The translations under genes and the position numbers were made by a program. The notes beneath the pieces were generated by a model that saw only the letters and a program-made list of their open reading frames with translations, made no database searches and was not told the origin of the DNA. Below are positions 54,554 to 64,000 of a stretch of 64,000 nt of DNA, in pieces. Each line of letters opens with the position of its first letter. Position 1 is the first letter of the stretch. The stretch comes from Mycoplasmoidaceae bacterium (lineage in GTDB: Bacteria > Bacillota_I > Bacilli_A > Mycoplasmatales > Mycoplasmoidaceae), in NCBI GenBank assembly GCA_024407815.1, contig JAKSVS010000003.1, positions 1-64,000 on the forward strand, read 5' to 3'.

Positions 54554-56515
54554 TTATTTCTTCTTATTCTTCTTTTTGTTACCTAACTTAGATACAGCTT
54601 TAGAAATAGCTCTTCACCTTGCTATATCTTTACTTGTTGGTTTTTTCTTTTTCTTAGCCTTTTTAGGTTTTTTAGCTGTATTAACAGCTTTGACAGGTTT
54701 TGGCATATCTTTTATCAAGTTTAGCCAATTTGGAGCTTCTATAGGCTTAATTTTGCTTATAGGAGTATTCTTACAAGTTAATAAAGGAACTTTATTAGGA
54801 TTAAACTTCTTTTCATTAACCTCTATGTTTTCTTTGTATCACTTTGTTTGATTAATTGGACTTGTCTTAGCTCATCTTGGTTTGTTACTTAACAACCAAA
54901 CTAAAATCTTACCAACTGGAATATGTAAAATTTCTTCTTGTGATATTACTGGAACATTTTCCCAGTAATAATTTGTGGAAGTAACCTTCCCTTCTGGGTT
55001 CTTATTGTAAGATTTTGTCTTTCTTTTAGTCATTCCAAAGGAATTTGACCAAACTCGAGCTAAATCAGTATCTTGTGTTTTAATAATAACTTTGATACCA
55101 CAATTTTCTTGAATTGTGTCCCATTCTCTTCCATACTTAATTTTAAGTTGCGAAAGGGATTGGAACACTAACATACATCTAATCTTTTTGCTTAGACCAA
55201 TAGTTATCAAATTTGATAACCCAGCAATTGGTGGAATATTGCCAGCTTCTTCACCAATTAGCATAACCGGTCTAACATCTGGATTAGATTCTCTATCTTC
55301 TAGATTATTAATCTTAGTTAGTAAATGTTGTAAATAAATTGAACTAAGCTTTGCTTCTGGATTAATATCAGTAGTTGATGTTTGATTAGGTGATAAGGAA
55401 ATAAATAATGCTGTAGGCTTGTCTGTGAAGGTGTTTAAGTCAATATCAGTTTGGTTGGTTAAATACTTAACACCAGCATTAGAAAAGAATGTTAAAGCTA
55501 CAGCAGCTGTAGATTTGATACCAGCAAATGTTTGTTTTGATTGAGCAGTATCTATCAAAACACTTTGATGCAAGAAGACAATATGTTTCTTATTAGTGAT
55601 AGCTGAAAGTATGTCTATCCAACTTTGAGTATCAATTTCATTGAATTGTTTAAAAAGTTGATTAAAAGTAAAATTTGCTTTATTTATTCCTAAAGCAAGA
55701 TTTATGTAAATAATAAACTTAAATAAATTTCTAGCCGCTTTAACTCAGTATTGTTCGCCTTTGCTATTATCTTCTGTATAGAAGATTAAATCTATCAAAG
55801 CATCAACTTGTGCTGAAACTAATTGTTCATATTTCAATTCAATATCTGAATTTGTTTCAGCATTCATAAATTTGTCGTAGTTATCTCAAATTTCATCTAA
55901 AGGGTTTAAACGATTAGAATTTGTTGGATTGGTTACATCAAGCTTCCAAATTCTATAGCCGTGCTTTTCCAAGTATAAGCTTGTTAGCTTATACAATTCA
56001 TTTTTTGGGTCAGTAATGACAAAGCACGGCTTGTTATTACAACTTGCATTTGCTAATATTGTCGGTAAAACAAAACCTTGAGTTTTACCACTTCTTGTCA
56101 TACCGAAAACAAGCATATTGGCATTTTCAAAATGCTTATATGCAAGTTATTTAGGACTGCTTTTGCAGTCCAAGATTCAACCCTTGGTTGGCGAAGCATC
56201 CGCGATTGGAACAACCGCGCTACCGATTTTTTTTCATTCTTTATCTGATAGCATACCAGACAAGCTATTCTTGTCACCGCTCTTACCATTTCTATTAGTT
56301 CAAATTGCAAATCCAGAACCGCAAATGGTAAGAGCTAATGCTATCAAGAATGAAAGTCTGTTGCTTCATCAATTAGTATCTCGATGAAGCACAACATTGA
56401 ATACTAAATATAGCAGTCCAACCGATGCTAAGTATAGGACTGCAAATCCTAAAATTATCCCAGCAATATATATGATAATTTTCTTTCAATTTATTTTAGG
56501 TAATTCTATGCTCAT
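54554..56515 (-). pseudogene. VirD4/TraG-type coupling ATPase, interrupted by an in-frame TAA
   Basis: 654 codons from ATG 56515. Two N-terminal membrane helices (IIIYIAGIILGFAVLYLASV and NRLSFLIALALTICGSGFAI) precede the ATPase domain with Walker A VFGMTRSGKTQG and Walker B MLIGEEAGN, followed by a Lys-rich tail. An in-frame TAA at 56147-56149 separates SPK from LAYKHFENAN. A restart at ATG 56116, directly before Walker A, would lose the membrane anchor. It links relaxosome and secretion channel. Confidence 0.85.
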
Positions 56516-56603
56516 ACTTTATATTTTTTTTGGCAGCGATGCCGCCGATTTTTTTATTCCATTTGATTATAGATTTGGAATGTCAAAAATCGTAGGAGCA
56601 TAA

Positions 56604-56665
56604 AGCAAATAGTGGGTACAATGTTAGTAGTACCCATATATTCATATATGGGTACACTATTTGCT
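56604..56665. other. Nested inverted repeats between divergent mobile-element genes
   Basis: Outer arms AGCAAATAGTG (56604-56614) and CACTATTTGCT (56655-56665) enclose a perfect inner palindrome GTACCCATATAT-TC-ATATATGGGTAC (56630-56655). A third GGTAC half-site lies at 56615-56619. Candidate oriT, operator, or bidirectional regulatory site for virD4 (minus) and the ATPase gene (plus). Confidence 0.65.
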
Positions 56666-56739
56666 CTTTCTTTTTCGAATAAATGCTACCGCATTTTACT
56701 TCATTTTTATGTTAGTTAATAACATATAATTTAATAGTT

Positions 56740-57987
56740 ATGATTAAGACTATAACTTTTGGTGATAATGTTAAATTATTTGGTGGTCAGAGACTAAATT
56801 TTCTTAAAGAGAATAAAGTACCATATAAATACATTTTGTTAATAGGTGAGAATGGGGTTGGAAAAACTAATCTGTTAAATTTGTTTTACTATATTCAAAT
56901 AGACAAACAGAAATGTAATTCTCAAGTAAAAGAAGCATTAACTGATAACAAAAATTTAATGCATTGATATTCAGATACTGGTTATTATTTGCCAGTAACT
57001 CATTGGCAATTATTCTCAAATAAAAATATCATATATATCCCATCTTTTGGTATTCTAAACTCTAACACATATCAAAATTATGAAAATGATAGTGAATATA
57101 ATAATTGACCAAAACTTAGAAATTTATTGGTAGAGTTATGTGAAAAGGATAGAGAAAATGGAAACACTAAACAAATCACAATGTTTAATGATTTAGTTAA
57201 TTCATTTTTATCTAATGAAAAGATTTATTTAAAATATACTTATAAATCACCAAATCCTAAAACACAAAACAGCAATATTTATACTGCTTATACTTTTTGA
57301 GCTAATGAAGATAAAAATATAGATTTACAATTTGTTAGCTCTGGGCAACAAAAAGCTTTGTATTGAGCAACAATACTACATAATTTTAATGAAAACAAGG
57401 AAAATGATAACACTATTCATTTGGTTGATGAACCAGAAAATGATTGACACCCAGAATTACAAAAAGAATTTGCTAATAAATTTGTCAAAGATACAAAGAA
57501 ACAAGTAATTATTGCTACACATTCACCTTTTATTGTTGAATCATTTTTAAAATATCATAAAGATGAAACACTTTTAATATGATTACAAAAAAATAATAAT
57601 AAAATCGATATTACATATATGTTAAATAATGATAAAATTGTGTTGCCAACAATTTCTCTTGCTGAAATTAATTACGTAGTATATAAGATAATTTCAGCAG
57701 ATTACCATTCAATGTTGTATGGATATTTGAGTAGTTTGCTAACTGAAAAAGATAATAGAATGCTTATAACTGATTTTGATAAAAAAATAATTAGTTTAAT
57801 GGGGAATAATCCAACTCTTAAAAATGACCCATTTCATAAAAAAGATGTTTCACTACCAACTTATATTAGAAATTGTATTGACCATCCAGAGAATAAACAA
57901 AGAGTCATTTATACTGATGATGAATTAACAAAATCAATCGAAATATTAAGAAAAATAATTGAACAAATTAAAAAAGATAGCAATTAG
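56740..57987 (+). CDS. AAA ATPase with C-terminal HEPN-like motif, candidate defence protein
   Basis: 415 residues. The ABC/SMC-type ATPase domain has Walker A LIGENGVGKTNLLNLF near residue 35, signature-like VSSGQQKALYW, Walker B HLVDEPENDWHPELQ and the H-loop IIATHSPFIV, as in OLD/RecF-like AAA_15/21 proteins. The last ~110 residues contain YIRNCIDHPEN, an Rx4H motif as in HEPN ribonucleases, in a helical context. ATPase plus HEPN is the design of several abortive-infection toxins. It is the only plus-strand gene among the conjugation genes, so it is probably cargo. UGA-Trp used throughout. Confidence 0.78.
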
Positions 57988-58001
57988 CTATCTTTTCTTT
58001 T
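57971..58001. terminator. Bidirectional terminator between ATPase and conjugation genes
   Basis: AGATAGC (57975-57981)/GCTATCT (57987-57993) around AATTA with A- and T-rich flanks. The stop codons of both convergent genes lie in the hairpin. Confidence 0.85.
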
Positions 58002-58125
58002 TGTTTTCATATAAATAAACAACTTTAGCTCATTCTTGTTTCTGCTGCTTTGTATATTTGCAAGGAAACATAAAAGCTTCAGCAAGCTTAGATTTAGCTT
58101 CCTTGTATTGCTTTGAACTATACAT
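57988..58125 (-). CDS. Very small basic protein at the end of the conjugation operon
   Basis: 45 residues (MYSSKQYKEAKSKLAEAFMF, then PCKYTKQQKQEWAKV...) overlapping the gene before it by 8 bases and ending in the shared terminator. Coding is plausible because of the overlap and UGA-Trp use; no family. Confidence 0.5.
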
Positions 58126-58480
58126 AGTTTATACAATTAGCTAAATTTAGCATTGCTTTAGGTTTATCTGGGTCAAAACCTAAAGAAACTAAGAATGGGA
58201 ATAAGAATTCCCACATCAATGGTATTGCAATACCAGCTACACAAACTAAGATAATGAATTTAAGCATAGATTTAGCTGCTGTGGAAAAGCAGCTCTTTCA
58301 TGCCATATCTTGTTCGTTATGCAACTTAATTGCTTGGTTAAATATTTGGTATGTTACCATAATAACACCAATAGCAACTCCAGCTAAGAACATGGCTTGA
58401 AAAACTCAGTGAACAGCCTTTGCTGCTGTTTCACCTCACATTTTTTCAACTATTTCTCAGTAACTTGAACCATTAGACAT
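58118..58480 (-). CDS. Small two-to-three-helix conjugation membrane protein
   Basis: 120 residues with hydrophobic stretches VHWVFQAMFLAGVAIGVIMV and MLKFIILVCVAGIAIPLMWE, starting behind a strong AAAGGAGGAAAG. Size and topology resemble VirB2/TrbC-like or other small type IV secretion components. Identity unproven; position among virB4/virD4 genes supports a channel role. Confidence 0.65.
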
Positions 58481-58481
58481 A

Positions 58482-58688
58482 TTACTTTCCTCCTTTCCTA
58501 TGACTTTTTTTAGGCATTATTTTGATAATCTTATTTAAGACCTTTTGGTCTTTAGCTTTGATATAAAGCTTTATTGCTCTTTCAACTATTGTGAAAGTGG
58601 TCACTTTATCTTGCTTGGACAATTCCTCTATCTTTTGATAGATGTCCTTCGCTATAACCATTTTCGTATATCAAGTCATTTTTGGCAT
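58482..58688 (-). CDS. Small basic protein, possibly ribbon-helix-helix
   Basis: 68 residues: MPKMTWYTKMVIAKDIYQKI EELSKQDKVTTF then TIVERAIKLYI. A strand followed by two helices fits a ribbon-helix-helix DNA-binding protein such as a relaxosome accessory factor. RBS AAAGGAGG. It shares TAATG with the gene before it. Confidence 0.6.
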
Positions 58689-58987
58689 TATCGTTTCTTT
58701 CCTCCTTTGATTACTATTTCTTGTGTTTCTAATAACTTATCTATTACTGCTTGATTAGATTTAGTATTGAATTCAATTGTCTTTTTCAACTGAACAATGC
58801 TTTCAGCATTCTTACTTGCTAAATCTACTAACAACTGATGCTCTCCAGTCTTTTGTCATTCCATTTGCTCATAAGCTCTTCTTCACTTATCAATCATTTC
58901 GGTTTTAGGAATGTTAGCCTTTCTTGCTGCTTTTTCTAATTCTTCTAAGGTATGAGGCCAAATTCTTGTTTTAACATAATTGTCCAT
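58688..58987 (-). CDS. Small helical protein of the conjugation operon
   Basis: 99 residues. An N-terminal VKTRIWPHTLEELEKAARKA with IPKTEMIDKWRRAYEQ may be another ribbon-helix-helix or MobC-like domain, followed by a helical tail. It overlaps its neighbours on both sides (TAATG with 58482-58688), showing a tight operon. Confidence 0.6.
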
Positions 58988-58989
58988 AA

Positions 58990-61740
58990 CTAACCTCCTA
59001 ACCTATCTGTCATACATCGTTTTTCCAGATTATCATTTCATGCAAATTTCATTTTGATATGAATATCATTACCACTAATAAAGATAGCTTGTCCATGTTC
59101 ACCGGTCTTTAGGAAATTTATTTCCTCATTCTTTAAACCACCTATTTTTTGTTACTTTCTATCAAGATTAGCTATGTCATTAGCTAAAAGTTTAAAGATG
59201 AACAAGAATTGACAGCTATTGATAATACCAGTAGTTTGACTTTGGAAAGAACTATCATCTGATACCATGTCTTTAATGTTTTGAGTAATTAGAACCACTC
59301 TGCCCTTATATTTTCTAATTCTCTTTGTAAAGCCATAGAACCACTTAATAACATTAGGGAATTCTTTATCTATTAGTAAGTGGAATTCATCACAGAACAC
59401 TGCTGTATGATAACATTTAGTGTCATCCCCTAGAATTCCAAGTTTATCATTGTATTCCTTGTTTTCAATACACAAATCTTCGATAAACCTTAAAAGTAGT
59501 CACATTTGTGTCATCTTAATTCTTGTAGGTACACTTGACTTATTAAGTCTTTGAATATTGAAACAAACAATTCTATTGTCTAACTTAATGTTAGTTGGAG
59601 CATTTCAAATACTCTCATAAGCACCCCCAGAACCAAATTGGGTTAGTGGATAATATATTTTCTCCAGTGTATCCAAATCATAATTAGCCTTTTTAGGCGA
59701 TTTTCGAGCCTTTTGGAGCTCTTTACCGACACATTTGATTAAATCATCAAATATAGGTCATTTGTTGGCAGAAACCTTCTTAAAATCACTTGTAGGGTAT
59801 ATTTTCTTATCTTTATATACTTGTATAACGATTTTTGACAACACACCAATGGTTGCGCTATCCCATTCACGATGTGAATTATCACTATTAACTAAGCTTT
59901 GGAAGAAATTTTCTAGGAAAAAGAAGTGTTGTTGCCAATTATTAAAATTGTCACTCGATTCATCTTTTTCATTTTGACTACCAGATACAAAGATTTGGAA
60001 TGGATTAATATGTCCAGAATCTTTTGTTAGACCAGAACAATCCAATACATCTCCATCAAAATTCTTTATTGCATTAGTGTATTCGTTTTCTGGGTCTATT
60101 AGAAATATCTTTCTAAACCTTGGATTAACAATGAAATTTCTCAAAATCTTTTTAACGGCTGTTGTCTTGCCACCGCCGGGCTTACCAAAGCAGAATGTAT
60201 TTCACATATTTACTTTGCCATCTACTTTAGTAAAGTCAATTAATAGTGGATTAGCACCATTTACTTTGTAACCATATAAGTCACCTTTTTCATCTAAGTA
60301 GTCTGAATAAACAAAAGGGTAACTTAATGTTAAATGTGTTGAAGCTAACATCATATTGCATTCTTTCTCAAGCACACTTTCAAAAGCTGGTACATTAGCT
60401 TTATAAGCATCTCATTGTTTACAATCACAGAAATTAAATCTCATTTTATTTTTAGTGATTGCTGTTTTAACTTTTCTTTCAACAATTTTTAAATTTAACT
60501 TGCTATCTGCTGAAAAGGTTACTAAGTATTTTGCAATCTTAATCTTTTCATCACCATTAGCTACATCTTCAGCAAGTTCTTGAATTGACATCAATTCATG
60601 CTCTTGCTCTTTCTCTTCGACTAAACTTCTAGTTTTTCTATCTTTAGCTAAAGTATTTAATTTTTGAATATATCTTGTTTTAGGATTTTGATTGAATCTG
60701 CTTTCTGTTTTTTCAAGAGGTCTTAAACTCATATTGATAGTTAGACCATCCATATTAAATATGTCTTGATTCCAGAAAGCATCAACAATCTTAGGTAATT
60801 GATGAATAATAAAAGTTCGATAGTAAGTCTTTTTACCATCTTTACCAGTTACCACATAATACTTTGGATAAAAGTCAATTCTCTCAGCTCCATTGGAAGG
60901 TATCAATTTATTAATACATAAATCAGTAGCTTCTTTAGTTGCTGGATTAACTTGTAAACCAGCATTAAGTAATTCGTTTTGAACAATACCAAAACATCTT
61001 TGTGCTGTTTCCAATGTTTCGGCATTAACAATTAGAAAATACCTTTTTTGATTAATGTAACGAGTTTGTTGCAAATTTGCCATTTCATTTGCTTTTTCAA
61101 ACAAATTTAGTTGAATTAAGTCTTTATCAGACTTATTGTATGGTTTGTCTTTTCAAATTTGTCTATTGTTATTTAATCAATCAAGGTTATTCTTAAAATC
61201 ATAGTTCCAATCTAATTTAACTAAGCTTAAATTAACATCATCAGTTAAAGTAAATAAACTATTGAATTTGTTTAAGAAATTATCAATTTCATCACTATTA
61301 GCTAAAGAAATGTCGTTTGGTGTTATTTCATAGAATAAACAAACACCATTATTTGACACTTTCTTATTATTAATTTGATAAAATCTTACATTAGGTTCAT
61401 CAGATGGATTAGGCTTGCTAAAAACATTAAATTTCTCACATTCTTTTTTGTTGTAATGTTTCTTTGTAGAAAATCCCCATCTAAAAATACTATCTCACAG
61501 AATGTAATAAATTTTGCTACCACCTATAGGTGTGGTTAGCAAAACACCTCATCCAATAAATATAGCTATTACAAGTAATAACCATAATCCAGATATCTTG
61601 CCTATAAAAATAGTCAAGAAACAAGGAACAATAGCAAACACTAAAAGTATTACAACATCAACTCAAGTTAATCATCCTAATACTTTTGTATAGCTTTGTC
61701 TACCAGCGTTGGTCTTTGGAACATTAGCGGATTGTCTCAT
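58990..61740 (-). CDS. VirB4/TraE-type conjugation ATPase with VirB3-like N-terminus; TAA near the 3' end
   Basis: Start ATG 61740 behind AGGAGG. Two membrane helices at the N-terminus (VVILLVFAIVPCFLTIFIG, WLLLVIAIFIGWGVLL) form a VirB3/PrgI-like part. Then comes the VirB4 ATPase with Walker A CFGKPGGGKTTAVKK near residue 500 and Walker B AVFCDEFHLLI. An in-frame TAA at 59152-59154 ends the protein at 862 residues after NLDRK. The same frame continues QKIGGLKNEEINFLKTGEHG to TAG 58990, the normal VirB4 end, so ~53 residues may be lost. It powers substrate transfer. Confidence 0.88.
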
Positions 61741-61746
61741 TATGCA

Positions 61747-62022
61747 TTACCTCCTTATAGAGTTTAACTTATTGTTAACAACACTAAATGTTACTGGTAA
61801 TCCAATTGCCGGAATCAGACCAACTAAAACAAGTGGTAATAAAATACCATAAATTACAATATTTATTACTTTTTGTCCATCACCAACATTTAATGCTGAG
61901 AATAACATTGGAAGACATATGGATAAAATTAAAATTAAACCAACTATGGCTGCAAATATCAATCCCAATACTATCATTCGTTCAATTAATTTAATCTTTT
62001 CTAGTTTTTTATTCTTATTCAT
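61747..62022 (-). CDS. Small membrane protein of the conjugation operon
   Basis: 91 residues with two long hydrophobic helices (MIVLGLIFAAIVGLILILSI and IVIYGILLPLVLVGLIPAIG). It lies between the virB6-like gene and virB4. Comparable small two-helix proteins occur at this place in mycoplasma ICEs; likely a secretion-channel subunit. Confidence 0.7.
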   Translation of the reverse strand: MNKNKKLEKIKLIERMIVLGLIFAAIVGLILILSICLPMLFSALNVGDGQKVINIVIYGILLPLVLVGLIPAIGLPVTFSVVNNKLNSIRR

Positions 62023-62033
62023 ACCTATTACTC

Positions 62034-64000
62034 CTATTCTGCACTTGCATTAGCTTTTAAGCTTTGAGCTGATGACTTGGCTTGTTGGGCAGATGCTTTA
62101 GCTGCTGTCTTTGCTGATGATTTAGCAGCTGCCGACATTTCAGCCCTTCTTAAGTCTTTTTTACTCATATTCATGATTTGGTTGTATCTATCTTGAGTTA
62201 CTTGACTACCTTTATCTTTGAAACTAAATACTTGATGAGATTTACCATCAGCACCAATTTTGTGCTCTCTTTTTACTAAACCTTCATTCAAAGCAAGTTT
62301 CATCTTTCTGTCAGTAATGTTTTGAACACCAGACATATATTTACCTCTAATACCGCCTTTGATACCACCAAAAGCTTTTTTACCACCAGCCATAGCACCC
62401 TTCTTAAGTCCCATAAGCATTAAGCCACCACCAGCAGCACCCATAGCCGTTTTAATTAATCCTATATCTCCCATAGTTTCTTGTAAAGAATGGCTATCTC
62501 CAAATTGTTTAGAAATAGCATTAGCAATATGATAAGCACCGATTAGACCACCGGCCATTAGAATAACTTTAAGCATTCCTTCAGTTAAACCGCTTTCACC
62601 AAGATTATTAAATGAGTGTGTAATTGTTGTTAATAATGTAATGCCTACAACAAAGCAAGCATAACAAATGACTATGCTAAACATTTTCGCTGCTAATAGC
62701 TTAATTGAATTCTTAAATTTAATACCATCATCTCTAACACCAAATCCAGCAGATACTACTCCAAATACAGCAAGTACAGCTAATTCAATCAATCTTCTTG
62801 CAGCAAATATTGAAAATAAAGCTACACAATAAATACAAGCAGCAATACATACAAAACTTACAAGTAAGTTTAATAATGATAATTCACCAAATGTTTCAAC
62901 ATTGTACGCTGCTCAGTTAGTGTCGCATCTACCAGTAGCTAATTGATAAATTTGGATAACAAGATTAAAGCTATTACATTGTTGTGGGTCAATACCTTGT
63001 TGAACCATATTTAAATAACATTGAGTTGTCTTGTCAAAAGTAATATTCTTTCATTTTCCGCCTTGACATATGCATTGCCACAAACAAGTTTGGTTTTCTG
63101 CAATTCCGTTAATTCAATATGTGTTGAAATTTGCTCAATAACTTGTTGTTCAAGCAACGTTTTGGTTTGTTAAATTATCAAGCAAATTAAATATGTCATA
63201 AGTATGACCTTCAAAATCAACACTACCAGCACTGATTAATATATCTTTACAATTAATATTAATTTCTCTTGCTGCTGTAATGATTGATAGCCATTTCATT
63301 TGGAATCTATTAATTGAATCAATCAAACCATTGATTACTTGTGCCTCTTCATCTAATGGTTTGACATTAGCACCATTTCAATGAGCTGGATTAGATAAAT
63401 ATGAATTTATCTCCATATTTAATTTAGCCACATTTTCCATAACATTAGCAAACGAGACTTTCATTTGTGATAAATTTTCAATTATTAAATTAATCTTTTC
63501 TTGTATTGTCGTTAAAGCTTGTTTACCAGCTTCTTCCGATAGCTTCTTAAAAGCTTCTATCAACAAATTGATAGTTGTATCCATCTTCATCGCTATCGTT
63601 CCACCAGCAACATCTTTGATATTAATGTCTAAGTTAAAACTTTTAGCTAATTCAGTTAAACCATTATTCATTGTAGTAATAATCGAGCTGACATTAGCTA
63701 CAGCAATATAGTTTTGAACTGCGGTTCCTCCTATCAGCTGCAACAATGCTGTTGCTAAACCAGAAAACAAAATAAACCCAATCGGAATTCCAATAATAGA
63801 TACTATAGCTATCATTGGTCATTTTAATTTAGACATAAAATTTACTTGTTTTCTGCCAATTGAATGCTCTATCAATAAAGCAATAAACATTATTGCAATT
63901 ATTACAACTGCAATAATTATTCCCATTATCATAAATTGCATTAATGGAGAATTCATATTCCATTGCAAGCTTTCTCTACTACCACCAAAGAAAACTTCAC
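62034..64000 (-). CDS. VirB6/TrbL-like polytopic conjugation protein (5' end outside window)
   Basis: At least 655 residues, open to the window edge. There are N-terminal helices (LMQFMIMGIIIAVVIIAIMF, AIVSIIGIPIGFILFSGLAT), a long extracellular-type region with several Cys (CLWQCICQGGK, CYLNMVQQGIDPQQC), then a hydrophobic cluster (FVCIAACIYCVALFSIFAAR onward) and a Gly-rich and Ala/Ser/Lys-rich C-terminal tail. This layout matches TrbL/VirB6 and the large transmembrane protein next to traE in mycoplasma ICEs. It probably forms the inner channel. UGA-Trp is frequent. Confidence 0.8.

Noticed and set aside
54576..54851. Plus-strand frame encoding a hydrophobic 91-residue protein
   Set aside because: It is antisense to the Lys-rich tail of the VirD4 gene; AAA/AAG codons read backwards give Phe/Leu.
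56118..56387. Plus-strand frame of 89 codons
   Set aside because: Antisense to the N-terminal part of virD4, which is supported by membrane helices and UGA-Trp usage.

Overview
The window is an AT-rich mollicute (mycoplasma-type) chromosome. UGA is read as tryptophan in essentially every long gene. The dcw cluster is reduced (mraZ-rsmH-ftsA position-ftsZ), CIRCE boxes precede clpB, lon and dnaJ, and lipoprotein genes are plentiful. BspA-like leucine-rich-repeat lipoproteins, a superoxide reductase and a SWIB-domain protein suggest an anaerobic, host- or protist-associated species related to the Malacoplasma/Ureaplasma side of the group. The exact species is not determined.

Layout. 1-8.3 kb: surface-protein island on the minus strand (Ig-repeat lipoprotein, BspA-like lipoproteins, a membrane protein) with clpB embedded. 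8.4-31.6 kb: conserved housekeeping core with tRNA-Arg, tig, lon, a hotdog thioesterase, rpoD-trmK-nif3, nfu, leuS, a DEAD helicase, pepA, mraZ-rsmH-(ftsA-like)-ftsZ, dnaJ-grpE, asnS-pgsA-cinA and recA. 31.6-41 kb: a membrane GT2 glycosyltransferase and an operon that reads as a lysophospholipid or fatty-acid scavenging pathway (acyl-AMP ligase-ACP, GPH/MFS transporter, tandem PlsC, second acyl-AMP ligase, ACP, Sfp-type transferase); four of its six genes are broken. 41-49.6 kb: lipoproteins, membrane proteins, dCMP deaminase, SWIB protein, superoxide reductase and a GT8 pair. 49.6-64 kb: an integrative/conjugative-type element with a putative Rep protein and iterons, LuxS-like protein, tyrosine integrase, HUH relaxase, VirD4, VirB4 and VirB6-like proteins, and an AAA-ATPase with a HEPN-like motif as possible defence cargo. 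It runs off the right edge.

The strongest theme is the uneven distribution of frame disruptions. The ~23 kb housekeeping core shows none. Surface-protein, lipid-operon and mobile-element genes carry many single-base changes, mostly in A/T homopolymers and often directly after the start codon. This pattern fits slipped-strand phase variation and/or ongoing decay; assembly error in homopolymers must be excluded. Other points of interest are an FtsZ with a replaced catalytic-loop aspartate, three phased MraZ boxes at the dcw promoter, a three-copy hairpin module, an iteron array, and the ATPase-HEPN cargo gene.
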